The notes: generated from the sequence alone by a model not told the origin. 64,000 bases of DNA from Catenovulum sp052056295 (GCF_052056295.1 NZ_CP182493.1:1984001-2048000), one strand, 5' to 3'. Positions 32,608-41,642 are shown, counted from the stretch's first letter. Program-made: numbers and translations.

Positions 32608-33672
32608 CTAAACATTGTCACTGCGACACAAGGCCATCAATACGCGGATAAAATCTTTCACTGAAGATATAGACGCGGTTTCTTCCATGGTGTGATAACC
32701 AGTTGTTGGGATTTGGATAGTCGTGCCGGTTACCTTGCCGTTTGACGCACTGATAATACGTCCAAGCTCAGTACTACCATAGGATTGCTGCTCACCACCC
32801 ACTTGCGCCGCTTCTTCGTTTTTCAAACGCACGTATTCGTCTTTAAAAATAACGCTAATGCCCAGCTCACTACAAATAGTTGCAACTCTTTCAGTTGCGC
32901 CTTTGGCAAATTCAGCGTTGGCATCTTTATTCCGTAAAACCAGTTGTTGTTCATCTGCTGTGGTTCTATCTGGAAATGGCGAAGTATCAACCACATATAA
33001 CTGATTATTCTGCGCGCCGAAACGACGGAACCACTCAAGCAAATAGCGCCAACTTTTACCTGCTTCTTCTTGCGCAGTAAAAAATACCGTACCTTGAAAA
33101 CCTAAGCTGAATAAATGCACCAATACAGCTGCGGAAATAACGTTATCTAGCTGAGCAGATAGGTAGTTTTCATTAATTGCTAATTTGTCTGAAAACGCCA
33201 CAGGTGTACCGGCAACTAAGTGCTCTAATCCTTCAACTTCAAAAATTAAGTTATTTCTGTGTTCGCAAGTATAACTGCCTTTGATCACCCCAGCGCCGCG
33301 GTACGCGCCTGACCAAGGTTCATATGCATACACAGGTGTTTGGGTAAAACGCCCAGCAACTTTTTTAACTAAAGCTTCAGATACTGAGTTGCCTAACAAG
33401 TCTGAACGACTGCCAGCGACAAAGGCGGCAAATTGGAACTCATTTGGACCTGTACACACCAAACCATGACGGTCGATATGCGCAGAAAAGTAACCGGATT
33501 GCGGCTTATTGCCTTGTGCAACTAACAAGCCTTCGTACCAAGTTACTTTGGCACCACGGCTTTCTAATTCGCGTTGTAAAACGCGGTAAAACGCATGTTC
33601 AGAACCGACCACACAAGGTTCGCGAACAAGTATCTTTAACAGGTCAATAAAATCGGCAAAATGTAGGTTCAT
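32608..33672 (-). CDS. M42-family-like metallo-aminopeptidase
   Basis: About 354 residues from the ATG at 33672 (GAGG spaced eight bases). Cocatalytic zinc motifs are present: 'GYFSAHIDRHG' near residue 65, 'YLSAQLDNVISAAVLVHL' (bridging Asp), 'VFFTAQEEAGKSW' (catalytic Glu pair), 'YVVDTSPFPDR' and 'IPTTGYHTMEETASISSVKDF' (last His). These match M42 glutamyl aminopeptidase/deblocking enzymes and the osmoprotectant NAGGN-linked M42 set. No other NAGGN genes are adjacent here. Cytoplasmic. Oligomer-forming peptidase on short peptides is likely. Confidence 0.82.
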   Translation of the reverse strand: MNLHFADFIDLLKILVREPCVVGSEHAFYRVLQRELESRGAKVTWYEGLLVAQGNKPQSGYFSAHIDRHGLVCTGPNEFQFAAFVAGSRSDLLGNSVSEALVKKVAGRFTQTPVYAYEPWSGAYRGAGVIKGSYTCEHRNNLIFEVEGLEHLVAGTPVAFSDKLAINENYLSAQLDNVISAAVLVHLFSLGFQGTVFFTAQEEAGKSWRYLLEWFRRFGAQNNQLYVVDTSPFPDRTTADEQQLVLRNKDANAEFAKGATERVATICSELGISVIFKDEYVRLKNEEAAQVGGEQQSYGSTELGRIISASNGKVTGTTIQIPTTGYHTMEETASISSVKDFIRVLMALCRSDNV

Positions 33673-33756
33673 ATGGGCAACCTCGGCAGTCAAAAGTTAA
33701 CTGCCTTATACGCTTTTTAGCTGTAATTACAATTGTTTTTTCAGCTTAGCCTAAGT

Positions 33757-34569
33757 TTATTGCAACAGCATGCGTAGGCTAATAAAAATCAATAAAACTG
33801 CAAAAGCGCGCTTCAATTGTGCAGAGCTAAGCTTACCACCCAATTTCGCTCCTATAGGGGCAAATATAATCGTCAGTGGGATCAAGAGCAAAAACGCAGG
33901 TAGACTAATTAAGCCTATGTTGCCAATAGGCGCATCTGCAGGTGTTACCCCTAAACTAGCCAGAGTAACAACCCCAGGAAGGGCAATGAGCAAACCAAAA
34001 ACAGCAGCCGTGCCAACCGCTTTGTGCGCTTGTACGTTAAACAAAGTTAACAAAGGCACACCTATGGTTCCGCCGCCGATACCTATCATTACCGAAAAAC
34101 CACCGACCACACTGGCTAATATTGACTGAATAAAACGATTAGGCAAAGTTGGAAAAGGTGCTGGGGCATTAGCGCGCAGTAGCATGTTGAGTGCAACAGC
34201 TAAAGCGATACAAGCAAACATCACAGTTAAAATTTGCCCTTGAGTGTAACTTGCCAACACACTGCCAACAATGGCAAAAACCACAATAAAACCAGACCAC
34301 AATTTTAAGATCTGCACATCTATATTGCCCTTTTTGTAATGTGCTCGAATTGATGAAATAGACGTTGGTACTATAGTCGCCAGCGACGTCGCCATAGCAA
34401 TGGCCATAGCTGAGTCGGTGCCAACATCAAAGCCTTGCAATAAAAAATACAAAATCGGCACTATGATGATACCGCCACCAACACCAAACAATCCGGCCAA
34501 CAAGCCGGCAAAAACACCAGTGGCGATTAAAGCCAATAAAATATCGAGTGATTGCATTAACTCGCTCAT
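33757..34569 (-). CDS. TSUP (TauE/SafE)-family exporter
   Basis: The 270-residue membrane protein has two repeats, each with the family motif: 'GLLAGLFGVGGGIIIVPIL' and 'GGFSVMIGIGGGTIGVPLL' after its own helix pair. Eight or nine hydrophobic segments. Members export sulfite, sulfoacetate or other small organic anions. It is the last gene of the rraA-amidase-Ntn-hydrolase operon (31-bp gap), so it probably exports a carboxylate or inorganic product of that pathway. The substrate is not predictable from sequence. Confidence 0.82.
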   Translation of the reverse strand: MSELMQSLDILLALIATGVFAGLLAGLFGVGGGIIIVPILYFLLQGFDVGTDSAMAIAMATSLATIVPTSISSIRAHYKKGNIDVQILKLWSGFIVVFAIVGSVLASYTQGQILTVMFACIALAVALNMLLRANAPAPFPTLPNRFIQSILASVVGGFSVMIGIGGGTIGVPLLTLFNVQAHKAVGTAAVFGLLIALPGVVTLASLGVTPADAPIGNIGLISLPAFLLLIPLTIIFAPIGAKLGGKLSSAQLKRAFAVLLIFISLRMLLQ

Positions 34570-34600
34570 TTAAATTTCCTGTAGATATTCCAATAAATAA

Positions 34601-36178
34601 TTAAACTTGTTTACTTAGAGCCAAACCGTCACTTCGTGGATCTGTCGCAGCCAACACAGCGGCTTGATCAGCAAATGCTACTATTGCGCCGGCATGACCC
34701 ATCATTTCGTTATTTTCACTCACAGCTTGCCAATCGTGTTTGCGCTCAGATAAACCATCAGCCAATTGAGCGGCCAAGGGTTGTTCTATTTTAAGATTGC
34801 TAGATTGTTCGCCCCAAGTTCTGCCTAATAACCATCTAGGTTGGCTGATTGCATCCGCTAAGTTACAGCCACGCCAAGCATAGCGGCTGAATATCGCGGC
34901 TTGAGTTTGTGGTTGGCCTTCTCCGCCCATGCTGCCGTATACCATGCGGCGTCCATCGGCAAACTTTGCTAAAGCTGGATTTAATGTGTGCGCTGGTTTT
35001 TTATTTGGCTGCAAACAATTGATGTGCTGAGGATCTAAATTAAAACTACAACCACGATTGTTCCAAACAAAGCCGGCATCTGAAATGGCCACACCACTGC
35101 CAAATTCCCAATAAATACTTTGGATAAAACTGACCATTTGCCCTTGTGCATCTGTTGCGCCCATCCACACAGTATCACCAGGCTCACATACAAATGGCCA
35201 AGATTGAGCTTGGTGTAAAGCAATATTCTGTGCCATCTGGTTAATCAGCTGATTAGATAAAGCCTGCTGATATATTTGAGCCAATTCACTCGGGTCTGCC
35301 CAAATCTTGTCTCTAAAATTAAAACTCTGTTTACTTGCTTCAACAATCGCATGCAGCCAATCTAACTCACTGTGCAATTGCTCTTGTAACTGTTCAACTA
35401 CAGCCAAAATTTGTAACGAATGCACGCCTTGGGTCGGTGCGGGTAAATTAAATAATCGAGCAATTTTTAACTCAACAGACAAAGGGTTAACCAAAGTAGC
35501 TTGGGTGTGCTGCATGTCTTTTAGCGTTAATGGGCTACCAGCAGCCTGTAAGCTTTTAACTATACATTCCGCCAACTCACCTTGATAAAAACAATCTAAT
35601 CCGTGTTTTGCCATCAAAGTGAAGGCATCAGCCAACTGCGGATTTTTAAAGCTTTGACCAAGCTGTAATAGACGGCCATCCGCTTCGTATAAATTTTTAA
35701 AAGATTGATTTCGCTCTGGCACTTGCGAGAGCTTTAATGCCGCGGCCTGCAAACTTTCAGTTACGCTAAAACCTTTGTTGGCCCAATCTATCGCCCGCGC
35801 TAAAATTCGGCTAAGCGGAAGTTTTGCCGATTTATCTTGCTTAAGTGCTAACGCCCAACCTCTAACAGTAGCAGCTTGAGTTAAAACACTTTTGCCACCT
35901 CGCTGCGCTATGCTGGTATCCGAGCTGATCGCTGCTAAATTGCCTGCGCTTTTACCGCAAGCATCAATGCCTATGGGTTGGCCGGCAAGAGGATCATCAA
36001 TCAACCAAAAACCATCACCACCAAGTGAATTCATATGCGGATAGACAACAGAGATAACAGCTGCCGCCGCCACCATAGCTTCAACTGCAGTTCCGCCTAA
36101 TTCGAGTATTTCCATACCCGCTTCGGTCGCAGCCCAGTGCGGCGCAGTGAAGGCAATATTTTTAACCTTGGATTTCAT
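34601..36178 (-). CDS. Gamma-glutamyltransferase-superfamily Ntn-hydrolase, HpxW-like amidohydrolase candidate
   Basis: The ATG at 36178 is two bases after the amidase stop and gives 525 residues. It has the GGT family plan: 'EAMVAAAAVISVVYPHMNSLGGDGFWLIDD' and 'GWALALKQD' in the large subunit, then 'EPGDTVWMGATDAQGQMVSFIQSIYWEFGSG' with the probable autoprocessing Thr near residue 336. Classical GGT has TTH followed by S; here T-V-W-M-G, so glutathione binding may be lost. 'KKPAHTLNPALAKFADGRR' and 'GSMGGEGQPQTQ' follow. Oxamate amidohydrolase HpxW is a GGT homologue found with an amidase and a SnoaL-like HpxZ; this locus resembles that set. No signal peptide. Substrate assignment is inference. 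Confidence 0.75.
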   Translation of the reverse strand: MKSKVKNIAFTAPHWAATEAGMEILELGGTAVEAMVAAAAVISVVYPHMNSLGGDGFWLIDDPLAGQPIGIDACGKSAGNLAAISSDTSIAQRGGKSVLTQAATVRGWALALKQDKSAKLPLSRILARAIDWANKGFSVTESLQAAALKLSQVPERNQSFKNLYEADGRLLQLGQSFKNPQLADAFTLMAKHGLDCFYQGELAECIVKSLQAAGSPLTLKDMQHTQATLVNPLSVELKIARLFNLPAPTQGVHSLQILAVVEQLQEQLHSELDWLHAIVEASKQSFNFRDKIWADPSELAQIYQQALSNQLINQMAQNIALHQAQSWPFVCEPGDTVWMGATDAQGQMVSFIQSIYWEFGSGVAISDAGFVWNNRGCSFNLDPQHINCLQPNKKPAHTLNPALAKFADGRRMVYGSMGGEGQPQTQAAIFSRYAWRGCNLADAISQPRWLLGRTWGEQSSNLKIEQPLAAQLADGLSERKHDWQAVSENNEMMGHAGAIVAFADQAAVLAATDPRSDGLALSKQV

Positions 36179-36179
36179 A

Positions 36180-37385
36180 CTAATACTGCTCCCACTGCAT
36201 ACTTGCGCTAATACTTTCAACCAAATTTAGCAAAGTTAAGTCATGGCCATGACCCATCAGTAGCGAAAAGCCATAAGGAATAAATTTGCCTTGATGACTT
36301 GGCTGGCGAACATTTAACGGTAGGTGAACTTGGCAACTGCCGCTAAGACCTGCAAGACAAGTCAGCTTTAGTGTTTGCGCCCGAACTTTTTCATCATTTG
36401 TGCCAATTTTAGGCGCATAGGTCGGGGACGTGGGTAAATACAAAGCTTGGCGACCGCTTTTAAGCTGCGGGGCTAAATATTTGCGCAGTCCTTGTTGAAC
36501 ATGCCGCGCTAAGCTTTCATCTTCTGCCGTGTAGCTGCTTGCTAATTCAAGTCTGTGCTGAATGTTAGCGGCAAAACTAGGTTTGCTTGAGTCAATCCAA
36601 GCTTGGTGCTCTTTAACTATTGCTCTGCCTTGTAAAACTCTGAAGGCATTGGCAGCTTGCTCAATTATATTTTTTGGCAACTCCAGCGGCACAACCTTAG
36701 CGAAGTGCGCAGTTACCTGCTGCAAATTATCAATTAAATGCGATTTAAATTGCTCATCGACCAAATTGATTAGTTCATAACAAACTAACAGTGTATCCAC
36801 CTGCTGAATAGGTCGCTTGGGCAACAAGACTTCACCGACCTTTTTCAACAAGCTAGCCTGATTACACAGCCAACCGACAGTATCAAATTCTGGTGCTAAA
36901 CCAATCAAACCTTGGCGTGAGACTAAATTATGCGAAGTCCTGATGCCATAAAGCCCGCAGTAACTGGCAGGAATGCGAATTGAGCCACCTGTGTCTGTGC
37001 CTAACCCAATATCAGCCAGTTGCCGAGCAACAGCTGCTGCACTGCCCATGCTTGAACCACCACAAACATGCCCTGGTAATTTGGGATTATCCGCACAGCC
37101 ATAATGAATATTGTTGCCCTCTAAGCTATAGGCAATTTCATCCGTATGAGTAAAACCAGAAAATACGCAGCCTGCTTGCATTAATTGTTCAAGCGCAGTG
37201 GCTGTTGTATTTGCCTCTTGGTGGCTTGTGTACCAAACCGGATTGCCGGCGGAGTTTTTATACCCCTCTAGCTTGAATAAATCTTTAACCGCTAAAGTGT
37301 TACCAGCTAAAACACCATTATTGGTGTATTGCCAATGTTTGGGCCCCTGCTGACAAAAAATTCCAATGTACTCTTGCTGTAACAT
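36180..37385 (-). CDS. Amidase-signature-family amidase
   Basis: The 401-residue amidase carries the Ser-cisSer-Lys triad: K34 in 'LAVKDLF', S111 in 'CGGSSMGSAAAVARQL' and S135 in 'GLGTDTGGSIRIPASYCGLYGIRTSHNLVS'. The 24-residue S-S spacing is the family standard. Shorter than typical members (~450-490). HpxY and AtzE/AtzF amidases of ureide and triazine pathways belong here. It follows rraA by no gap and precedes the Ntn-hydrolase, so all three are expected to be made together. The substrate is probably an amide intermediate of the local pathway. Confidence 0.88.
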   Translation of the reverse strand: MLQQEYIGIFCQQGPKHWQYTNNGVLAGNTLAVKDLFKLEGYKNSAGNPVWYTSHQEANTTATALEQLMQAGCVFSGFTHTDEIAYSLEGNNIHYGCADNPKLPGHVCGGSSMGSAAAVARQLADIGLGTDTGGSIRIPASYCGLYGIRTSHNLVSRQGLIGLAPEFDTVGWLCNQASLLKKVGEVLLPKRPIQQVDTLLVCYELINLVDEQFKSHLIDNLQQVTAHFAKVVPLELPKNIIEQAANAFRVLQGRAIVKEHQAWIDSSKPSFAANIQHRLELASSYTAEDESLARHVQQGLRKYLAPQLKSGRQALYLPTSPTYAPKIGTNDEKVRAQTLKLTCLAGLSGSCQVHLPLNVRQPSHQGKFIPYGFSLLMGHGHDLTLLNLVESISASMQWEQY

Positions 37386-37886
37386 TTATAGGCTCCCATT
37401 ACTGTACATAAGTGAGTTTGCACTCACCAGCACACCATTCTCATCGGCATAGAGCCAGTCACCCGGCTTAACCACAACATCTAACATTTCAACTGGGCGA
37501 TCTAGTTCACCCAAACCGCGCTTGTTGGTTGAAGCTGGTACTTGCCCCAAAGCTAAAATACCCAGTGGCATATTTCGCAGCAGTTCAACATCACGTACAC
37601 AGCCGTTAACAACTATGCCTTGCCAGTTATTTTTAATTGCCAACTCGGCCAGTTGGTCTCCCAAAAATGCAAATTTTTTCGAAGCAAAAGCGTTTATCAG
37701 TAAAACTTTGCCTAAACCCTCTTGCTCAAGTATCTTTAACACATAGGAATTGTCGTCAGGGCAATTTACAGTAGTCACTTGCCCAGCGAACATGCGTTTG
37801 TTGCCATAGTGCTGTAATCCATAACTCATTACTTTGACTATTTGCTGATTTTCATCAAATAGATCTGGTGTCGAGAAGTCTTTCAT
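37386..37886 (-). CDS. RraA-family protein (RraA-like aldolase/decarboxylase or RNase E regulator homologue)
   Basis: About 166 residues from the ATG at 37886 (GAGGG upstream). It has the RraA signature blocks 'TPDLFDENQ', 'MFAGQVTTV', 'GKVLLINAF', 'ELAIKNNWQGIVVNGCVRDVELLRNMPLGILALGQVPASTNKRGLGELDRPVEMLDVVVKPGDWLYADENGVLV' with the metal-side 'NGCVRD' Arg/Asp. Homologues are HMG/CHA aldolases as well as RNase E inhibitors. As first gene of a catabolic operon, a lyase role on a keto acid product is more likely than RNA regulation. Confidence 0.83.
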   Translation of the reverse strand: MKDFSTPDLFDENQQIVKVMSYGLQHYGNKRMFAGQVTTVNCPDDNSYVLKILEQEGLGKVLLINAFASKKFAFLGDQLAELAIKNNWQGIVVNGCVRDVELLRNMPLGILALGQVPASTNKRGLGELDRPVEMLDVVVKPGDWLYADENGVLVSANSLMYSNGSL

Positions 37887-37913
37887 AAATACCCTCAATA
37901 GTTAACGGATAAA

Positions 37914-37993
37914 TTGCTAGCAATATTGCTAGCACCAATTTGGTGATTTATCTAAGTGCAGTTTCCCCAAAACAAGGCAATACTTGCTAACAA
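37914..37993. promoter_or_regulatory. CTAG-type operators upstream of the rraA operon
   Basis: TTGCTAGCAA at 37914-37923 and TTGCTAGCA at 37926-37934 are centred 12 bp apart, one helical turn. A degenerate third copy, TTGCTAACAA, is at 37984-37993. The first is 28 bp before the rraA ATG. See the same palindrome at 38490, 38544, 38564 and 39512. Confidence 0.75.
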
Positions 37994-38041
37994 AATTAGA
38001 AAACTGCTCTGTTGTTTTAGCAATTAACACGCTTGTTCTGT

Positions 38042-38440
38042 TCAAGCTTGATTAATACTTGGTTCGAGTATCCACTCGGCACTATCATTCCATACATCCA
38101 TGCGCACAATTATGCCGTCTTTCACTTCAAATCTATCTAGATATCTATTGCCTGAAAAACTTCTCCCGTCTGGCCATTCACCGTATAAAGTACCATTAGA
38201 GTAAACGACAACTGCGTCACCAATATCAACACAGTGATATGATTCAATTGACTTTTTCACCCATTTATACCGAGATGAATTAAAACTAGTGATGGCTTGT
38301 GCATTGGCCATTTTGCGTTTGCCGGTAAAGGTAATTTTTACATCGTCGCTCATAAAAGTCGCCGCTAACACAGGATCAGGTTTCATTGAGGCGTCTAAGA
38401 AATCACTGACAATTTTTTCTGCTGTTTCGAGTTTATTCAT
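38042..38440 (-). CDS. SnoaL/NTF2-like protein (HpxZ-like size)
   Basis: About 132 residues from the ATG at 38440, chosen for the GGAG nine bases upstream. The NTF2/SnoaL cone fold is suggested by 'ETAEKIVSDFLDASMKPDPVLAATFMSDDVKITFTG', 'SFNSSRYKWVKKSIESYHCVDIGDAVVVYSNGTLYGEWPDGRSFSGNRYLDRFEVKDGIIVRMDVWNDSAEW', with an 'IVRMDVWND' terminal strand. It might isomerise or bind a pathway intermediate. HpxZ, an oxalurate-pathway protein of the same fold, is a possible relative, but the sequence alone does not settle this. Lies under CTAG operators. Confidence 0.7.
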   Translation of the reverse strand: MNKLETAEKIVSDFLDASMKPDPVLAATFMSDDVKITFTGKRKMANAQAITSFNSSRYKWVKKSIESYHCVDIGDAVVVYSNGTLYGEWPDGRSFSGNRYLDRFEVKDGIIVRMDVWNDSAEWILEPSINQA

Positions 38441-38489
38441 CAAAAAATACTCCAATTTATTAAGTGTACTCATAATTGAGTTGCTCATT

Positions 38490-38573
38490 TTGCTAGCAAA
38501 ATAAAAGCTTAAAACATGCCAAAAATAAAACAGGCACAAATAATGCTAGCACATTAAATCAGATTGCTAGCAA
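38490..38573. promoter_or_regulatory. Three CTAG-type operators between the SnoaL-like and Tsx-like genes
   Basis: TTGCTAGCAA at 38490-38499, TGCTAGCA at 38544-38551 and TTGCTAGCAA at 38564-38573. They sit in the divergent region, 50-135 bp before the minus-strand ATG and about 140-220 bp before the porin ATG, and can serve both. Confidence 0.75.
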
Positions 38574-38712
38574 TATTAAAATGTAAATTTTGCAGTGATC
38601 TGAGATAACAAGTGAAACTACCAACGGCGGTTACAACTACTGCAAGTCAACGAAGGCTGTGCAATTACTTCACGAGTTAATTTTATAGACACATTATTTT
38701 TGGAAGATAATT

Positions 38713-39429
38713 ATGAAAAACAAACTCCTAGCAACAGCTATTGGTAGTGCTCTGTTATTTAGTACAAGTGCATTCGCAGAAATGAAATGGAGTAGCTACC
38801 GCTTAAGCTACATTCAAGCCGACAAATACCAGGTAGGCGACAATTCCCGTGAAGTGTTAACCGTTGAACACGCGAGTGGACACAATTGGGGAGATAATTT
38901 TTTCTTTAGCGATCACTTAATGTTTTCAGATGGCACTGTCAGTAACTACTTTGAACTATCTCCGCGCTTGAGCCTATCTTATCTATCCGGTGCAGACCTG
39001 AGTTTTGGGCCAGTTAAGGATGTTTACTTGACGTCAACTTGGGAGGGCGGCGATACCTTCGACAACTTCTTATACGGTGTCAGCATGGGCTTAAAAGTAC
39101 CAGGCTTTAAATACTTTAACGTCAGTCTTTACAAAGCAAACAATGATAAATGGCAAGACGACGAGCAAGTTACTTTGACTTGGGCACTACCGAGCACAAT
39201 TGCTGGCCAAGAATTTTTATGGGATGGCTTTTTAGACTACTCAACTTCGTCAGAAGGCCGCGAAGCAGAAATGAACTTTACCTCGCAATTAAAGTGGAAC
39301 ATTAGCCCTTTGTTGGGCATATCTAGCCAGTTATATGTCGGTATTGAATATGCGTATTGGACAAATAAATTCGGCAAAAAAGACGTTAATGAACGCAATC
39401 CCGGCTTATTGGTGAAATGGCACTTTTAA
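38713..39429 (+). CDS. Tsx/OmpK-family nucleoside-channel-like outer-membrane protein
   Basis: The 238-residue protein has a signal peptide cut after 'SAFA'. The mature beta-barrel has 'DNFFFSDHLMFSDGTVSNYFELSPRLSLSYLSGADLSFGPVKDVYLTSTWE' and 'GLKVPGFKYFNVSLYKANND', matching Tsx/OmpK 'f.f.PRfSL....G.dlSfGpvk..y', and ends 'GLLVKWHF' with terminal Phe. Tsx passes nucleosides across the outer membrane. Placed before the ABC transporter, it likely admits the local nitrogen substrate, probably a nucleobase- or ureide-like compound. Confidence 0.78.
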   Translation: MKNKLLATAIGSALLFSTSAFAEMKWSSYRLSYIQADKYQVGDNSREVLTVEHASGHNWGDNFFFSDHLMFSDGTVSNYFELSPRLSLSYLSGADLSFGPVKDVYLTSTWEGGDTFDNFLYGVSMGLKVPGFKYFNVSLYKANNDKWQDDEQVTLTWALPSTIAGQEFLWDGFLDYSTSSEGREAEMNFTSQLKWNISPLLGISSQLYVGIEYAYWTNKFGKKDVNERNPGLLVKWHF

Positions 39430-39511
39430 TCCAGTTAAGTTAAATCACGTATTTACCGCTCAGCATGCATGGCACTATAGTTGCTTGATGAGCTAACAGA
39501 ATATAAATTCA

Positions 39512-39520
39512 TTGCTAGCA
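39512..39520 (+). promoter_or_regulatory. CTAG-type operator at the transporter operon start
   Basis: TTGCTAGCA at 39512-39520, 14 bases before the binding-protein ATG and next to its GGAG RBS. Bound repressor would block promoter clearance or initiation. Confidence 0.65.
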
Positions 39521-39533
39521 GATGGAGAACCAA

Positions 39534-40709
39534 ATGCTTAAATTTTTTGTGAAAAAATCATTCAAAACAATTGCAACAGCCGTAACTTTTGGCGCACTTA
39601 GCTTTAGCGCCTGTGCACAAGAAACGATCAAAATAGGCTTAGTTGCTGCCTTATCTGGCCAATCAGCAAAATCTGGTGAAGCTATTACTCGTGGTATTTC
39701 CGTTGCAATAGACGAAATAAATGCCAACGGAGGGGTGTTAGGTCGACCGTTAGAATTAATTCGCCGTGACGACGAGAGCAATCCATCAAAAGGATTGCTA
39801 GCAGCTAGAGAATTAATTCAAAAAGAAAAAGTCGCCGCATTATTTGGTGGGTTAGACACACCTGTGTCACTGGCGATAGTGCCATTGGTCAACTCATTAA
39901 AAGTTCCTTTTATTGGAGCTTGGGCAGCTGGTACGCCAATTACTCGCAACGGTGCCAAAGACAATTATGTGTTTAGGGTTTCTGCGGTAGATGAGTTGGT
40001 AGATGAAGCCTTAGTTAACTACGCGATAAACAATTATCAAATGCGCAAACCTGGGATGATTTTAATTAATAATCCTTGGGGTGAGTCTAACGAAATTGGC
40101 TTTAAAAAAGCACTGAAAAAACGCGGTATTGCTTATACCGGTATTGAGCGCATCGAATCGAGTGATCTAGACGTTGTACCTCAATTAACTCGCTTAAAAA
40201 ATCAGGGCACGGACGTATTGTTAATGGTGGCCAATGTTGCGCCGTCAGCCCAAGTGGTTAAGTCGCTTGATCGCATGGGATGGGATGTGCCAATTGTTTC
40301 GCATTGGGGTCCAGCTGGTGGGCGTTTTGGTGAACTTGCCGGTGCCAATGCACATAAAGTTCACTTCATTCAAACTTACACCTTTACCGATGAAAACTCA
40401 CCTAAAGGGGAACAAGTCTGGAACGCACTGAAAAACAAATACCCTGAAATTAAAACCATTGCCGATGTAACCCCAGCAGTTGGTATCTCTAACGCCTATG
40501 ATGCTATGCACTTAACTGCATTAGCGATAAGCAAAGCCGGTAGCACTAAAGGTAAAAAAGTGCGCAATGCGTTTTACCAAATCGACAACTATGAAGGGTT
40601 AATTAAAACCTACCAATTCCCTTTCACAAAAGATGAACATGATGCGCTTGGACCGAACGACTATGTGTTTACTCAGTTCGTTGATAACAAAATCGTTCCT
40701 ATCAAGTAG
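39534..40709 (+). CDS. Liv/Urt-type periplasmic substrate-binding protein
   Basis: About 391 residues from the ATG at 39534 (GGAG upstream; an ATG 12 bases earlier overlaps the RBS). Signal peptide 'FKTIATAVTFGALSFSACA', then 'ETIKIGLVAALSGQSAKSGEAITRGISVAIDEINANGGVLGRPLELIRRDDESNPSKGLLAARELIQKEKVAALFGGLDTPVSLAIVPLVN', the type I Leu/Ile/Val-binding fold (PF13458). Later 'YEGLIKTYQFPFTKDEHDALGPNDYVFTQF' resembles amide/urea-binding members. It captures substrate for the two downstream transporter genes. A hairpin at 40735-40758 after the stop may keep this mRNA in excess. Confidence 0.88.
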   Translation: MLKFFVKKSFKTIATAVTFGALSFSACAQETIKIGLVAALSGQSAKSGEAITRGISVAIDEINANGGVLGRPLELIRRDDESNPSKGLLAARELIQKEKVAALFGGLDTPVSLAIVPLVNSLKVPFIGAWAAGTPITRNGAKDNYVFRVSAVDELVDEALVNYAINNYQMRKPGMILINNPWGESNEIGFKKALKKRGIAYTGIERIESSDLDVVPQLTRLKNQGTDVLLMVANVAPSAQVVKSLDRMGWDVPIVSHWGPAGGRFGELAGANAHKVHFIQTYTFTDENSPKGEQVWNALKNKYPEIKTIADVTPAVGISNAYDAMHLTALAISKAGSTKGKKVRNAFYQIDNYEGLIKTYQFPFTKDEHDALGPNDYVFTQFVDNKIVPIK

Positions 40710-40734
40710 TACTTGGTTTTAATAACTAAATCTT

Positions 40735-40758
40735 AGCTAATCCATTTTTGGATTAGCT
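40735..40758 (+). terminator. Intra-operon hairpin after the binding-protein gene
   Basis: AGCTAATCCA/TGGATTAGCT pair around a TTTT loop in the 63-bp gap before livH. Without a T run, it acts more likely as an mRNA stabiliser or partial attenuator, as in other binding-protein operons. Confidence 0.6.
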
Positions 40759-40772
40759 TAGGAGTTAATTTT

Positions 40773-41642
40773 ATGATTACAGCAGCGATCATCTCTGGCT
40801 TAGGCTTAGGCAGCATGTATGCTTTGCTAGCTCTAGGTTTTCAAATTACTTACACAGTGTCTAAAACCGTTAATTTTGCACAAGGCAGTGCAATGATGTT
40901 AGGCGCAGTCCTGTGTTACACATTTTCAATTACCTATGGTTTACATTGGTTTTTAGCTGTACTACTGAGCATCACTATCTGTGCTTTATACGGTTTGGCA
41001 ATAGAAAGATTTCTCGTACGTCCTTTTCACCAAAGAGGCTCTGAAGCTTGGCTGATGGCAACTGTCGCAGGTGGCATTTTAGTCGATAATTTAGTGCTAT
41101 TTACCTTTGGCAAAGAGCCCAGACAGTTTAGCTCAGAATTTGCGACGCAAAACTTAGAGTTTTTCGGCAGTGGCGTTTACACCCAACAGTTGATAATTCC
41201 GCTGGTTGGTTTGGCGATAGCTTTGGTGTTAGTTGCAATCAAAAAATACACTAAATTAGGCAAAATCCTCTCGGCAACTGTACAAAACCCAAATTCAGCA
41301 CGCTTAATGGGCATACCTGTTTTGCATGTAGTTGCAATTGCCTACGCAATATCTGCCGTTTTAGCCTGTATCGCAGGTATGTTGATCGCCCCGCTGTTTA
41401 GTGTGCATTCTGATATGGGTACGCTCTTTGGTTTAAAAGCCTTTGCTGTAGCCATACTTGGTGGTATCACCAGTGCCAGTGGCGTATTTACCGCAGGTTT
41501 AATCTTTGGTGTAACCGAAGCATTAGTTACGGTTTATTTAGGTTCGGCATTTACCCAAATCGTCACCTTTTCTCTTGTCATTATCGCTTTAGCAATTAGA
41601 CCAAACGGCCTATTTGAAAAAGCCACTCTTGTGAAGGTTTAA
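40773..41642 (+). CDS. LivH/UrtB-type ABC permease
   Basis: The 289-residue inner-membrane permease has about eight hydrophobic segments and begins 'ITAAIISGLGLGSMYALLALGFQITYTVSKTVNFAQGSAMMLGA', the family signature in the first two helices. 'LGKILSATVQNPNSARLMGIPV' is the cytoplasmic coupling loop and 'GLKAFAVAILGGITSASGVFTAGLIFGVTEALV' the C-terminal signature. It pairs with the permease half of the fused subunit downstream (two-base gap). Confidence 0.92.
   Translation: MITAAIISGLGLGSMYALLALGFQITYTVSKTVNFAQGSAMMLGAVLCYTFSITYGLHWFLAVLLSITICALYGLAIERFLVRPFHQRGSEAWLMATVAGGILVDNLVLFTFGKEPRQFSSEFATQNLEFFGSGVYTQQLIIPLVGLAIALVLVAIKKYTKLGKILSATVQNPNSARLMGIPVLHVVAIAYAISAVLACIAGMLIAPLFSVHSDMGTLFGLKAFAVAILGGITSASGVFTAGLIFGVTEALVTVYLGSAFTQIVTFSLVIIALAIRPNGLFEKATLVKV

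Noticed and set aside
39796..39806. TTGCTAGCA inside the binding-protein gene
   Set aside because: It lies within codons well after the start; a single coding occurrence is likely by chance and is not counted as an operator.
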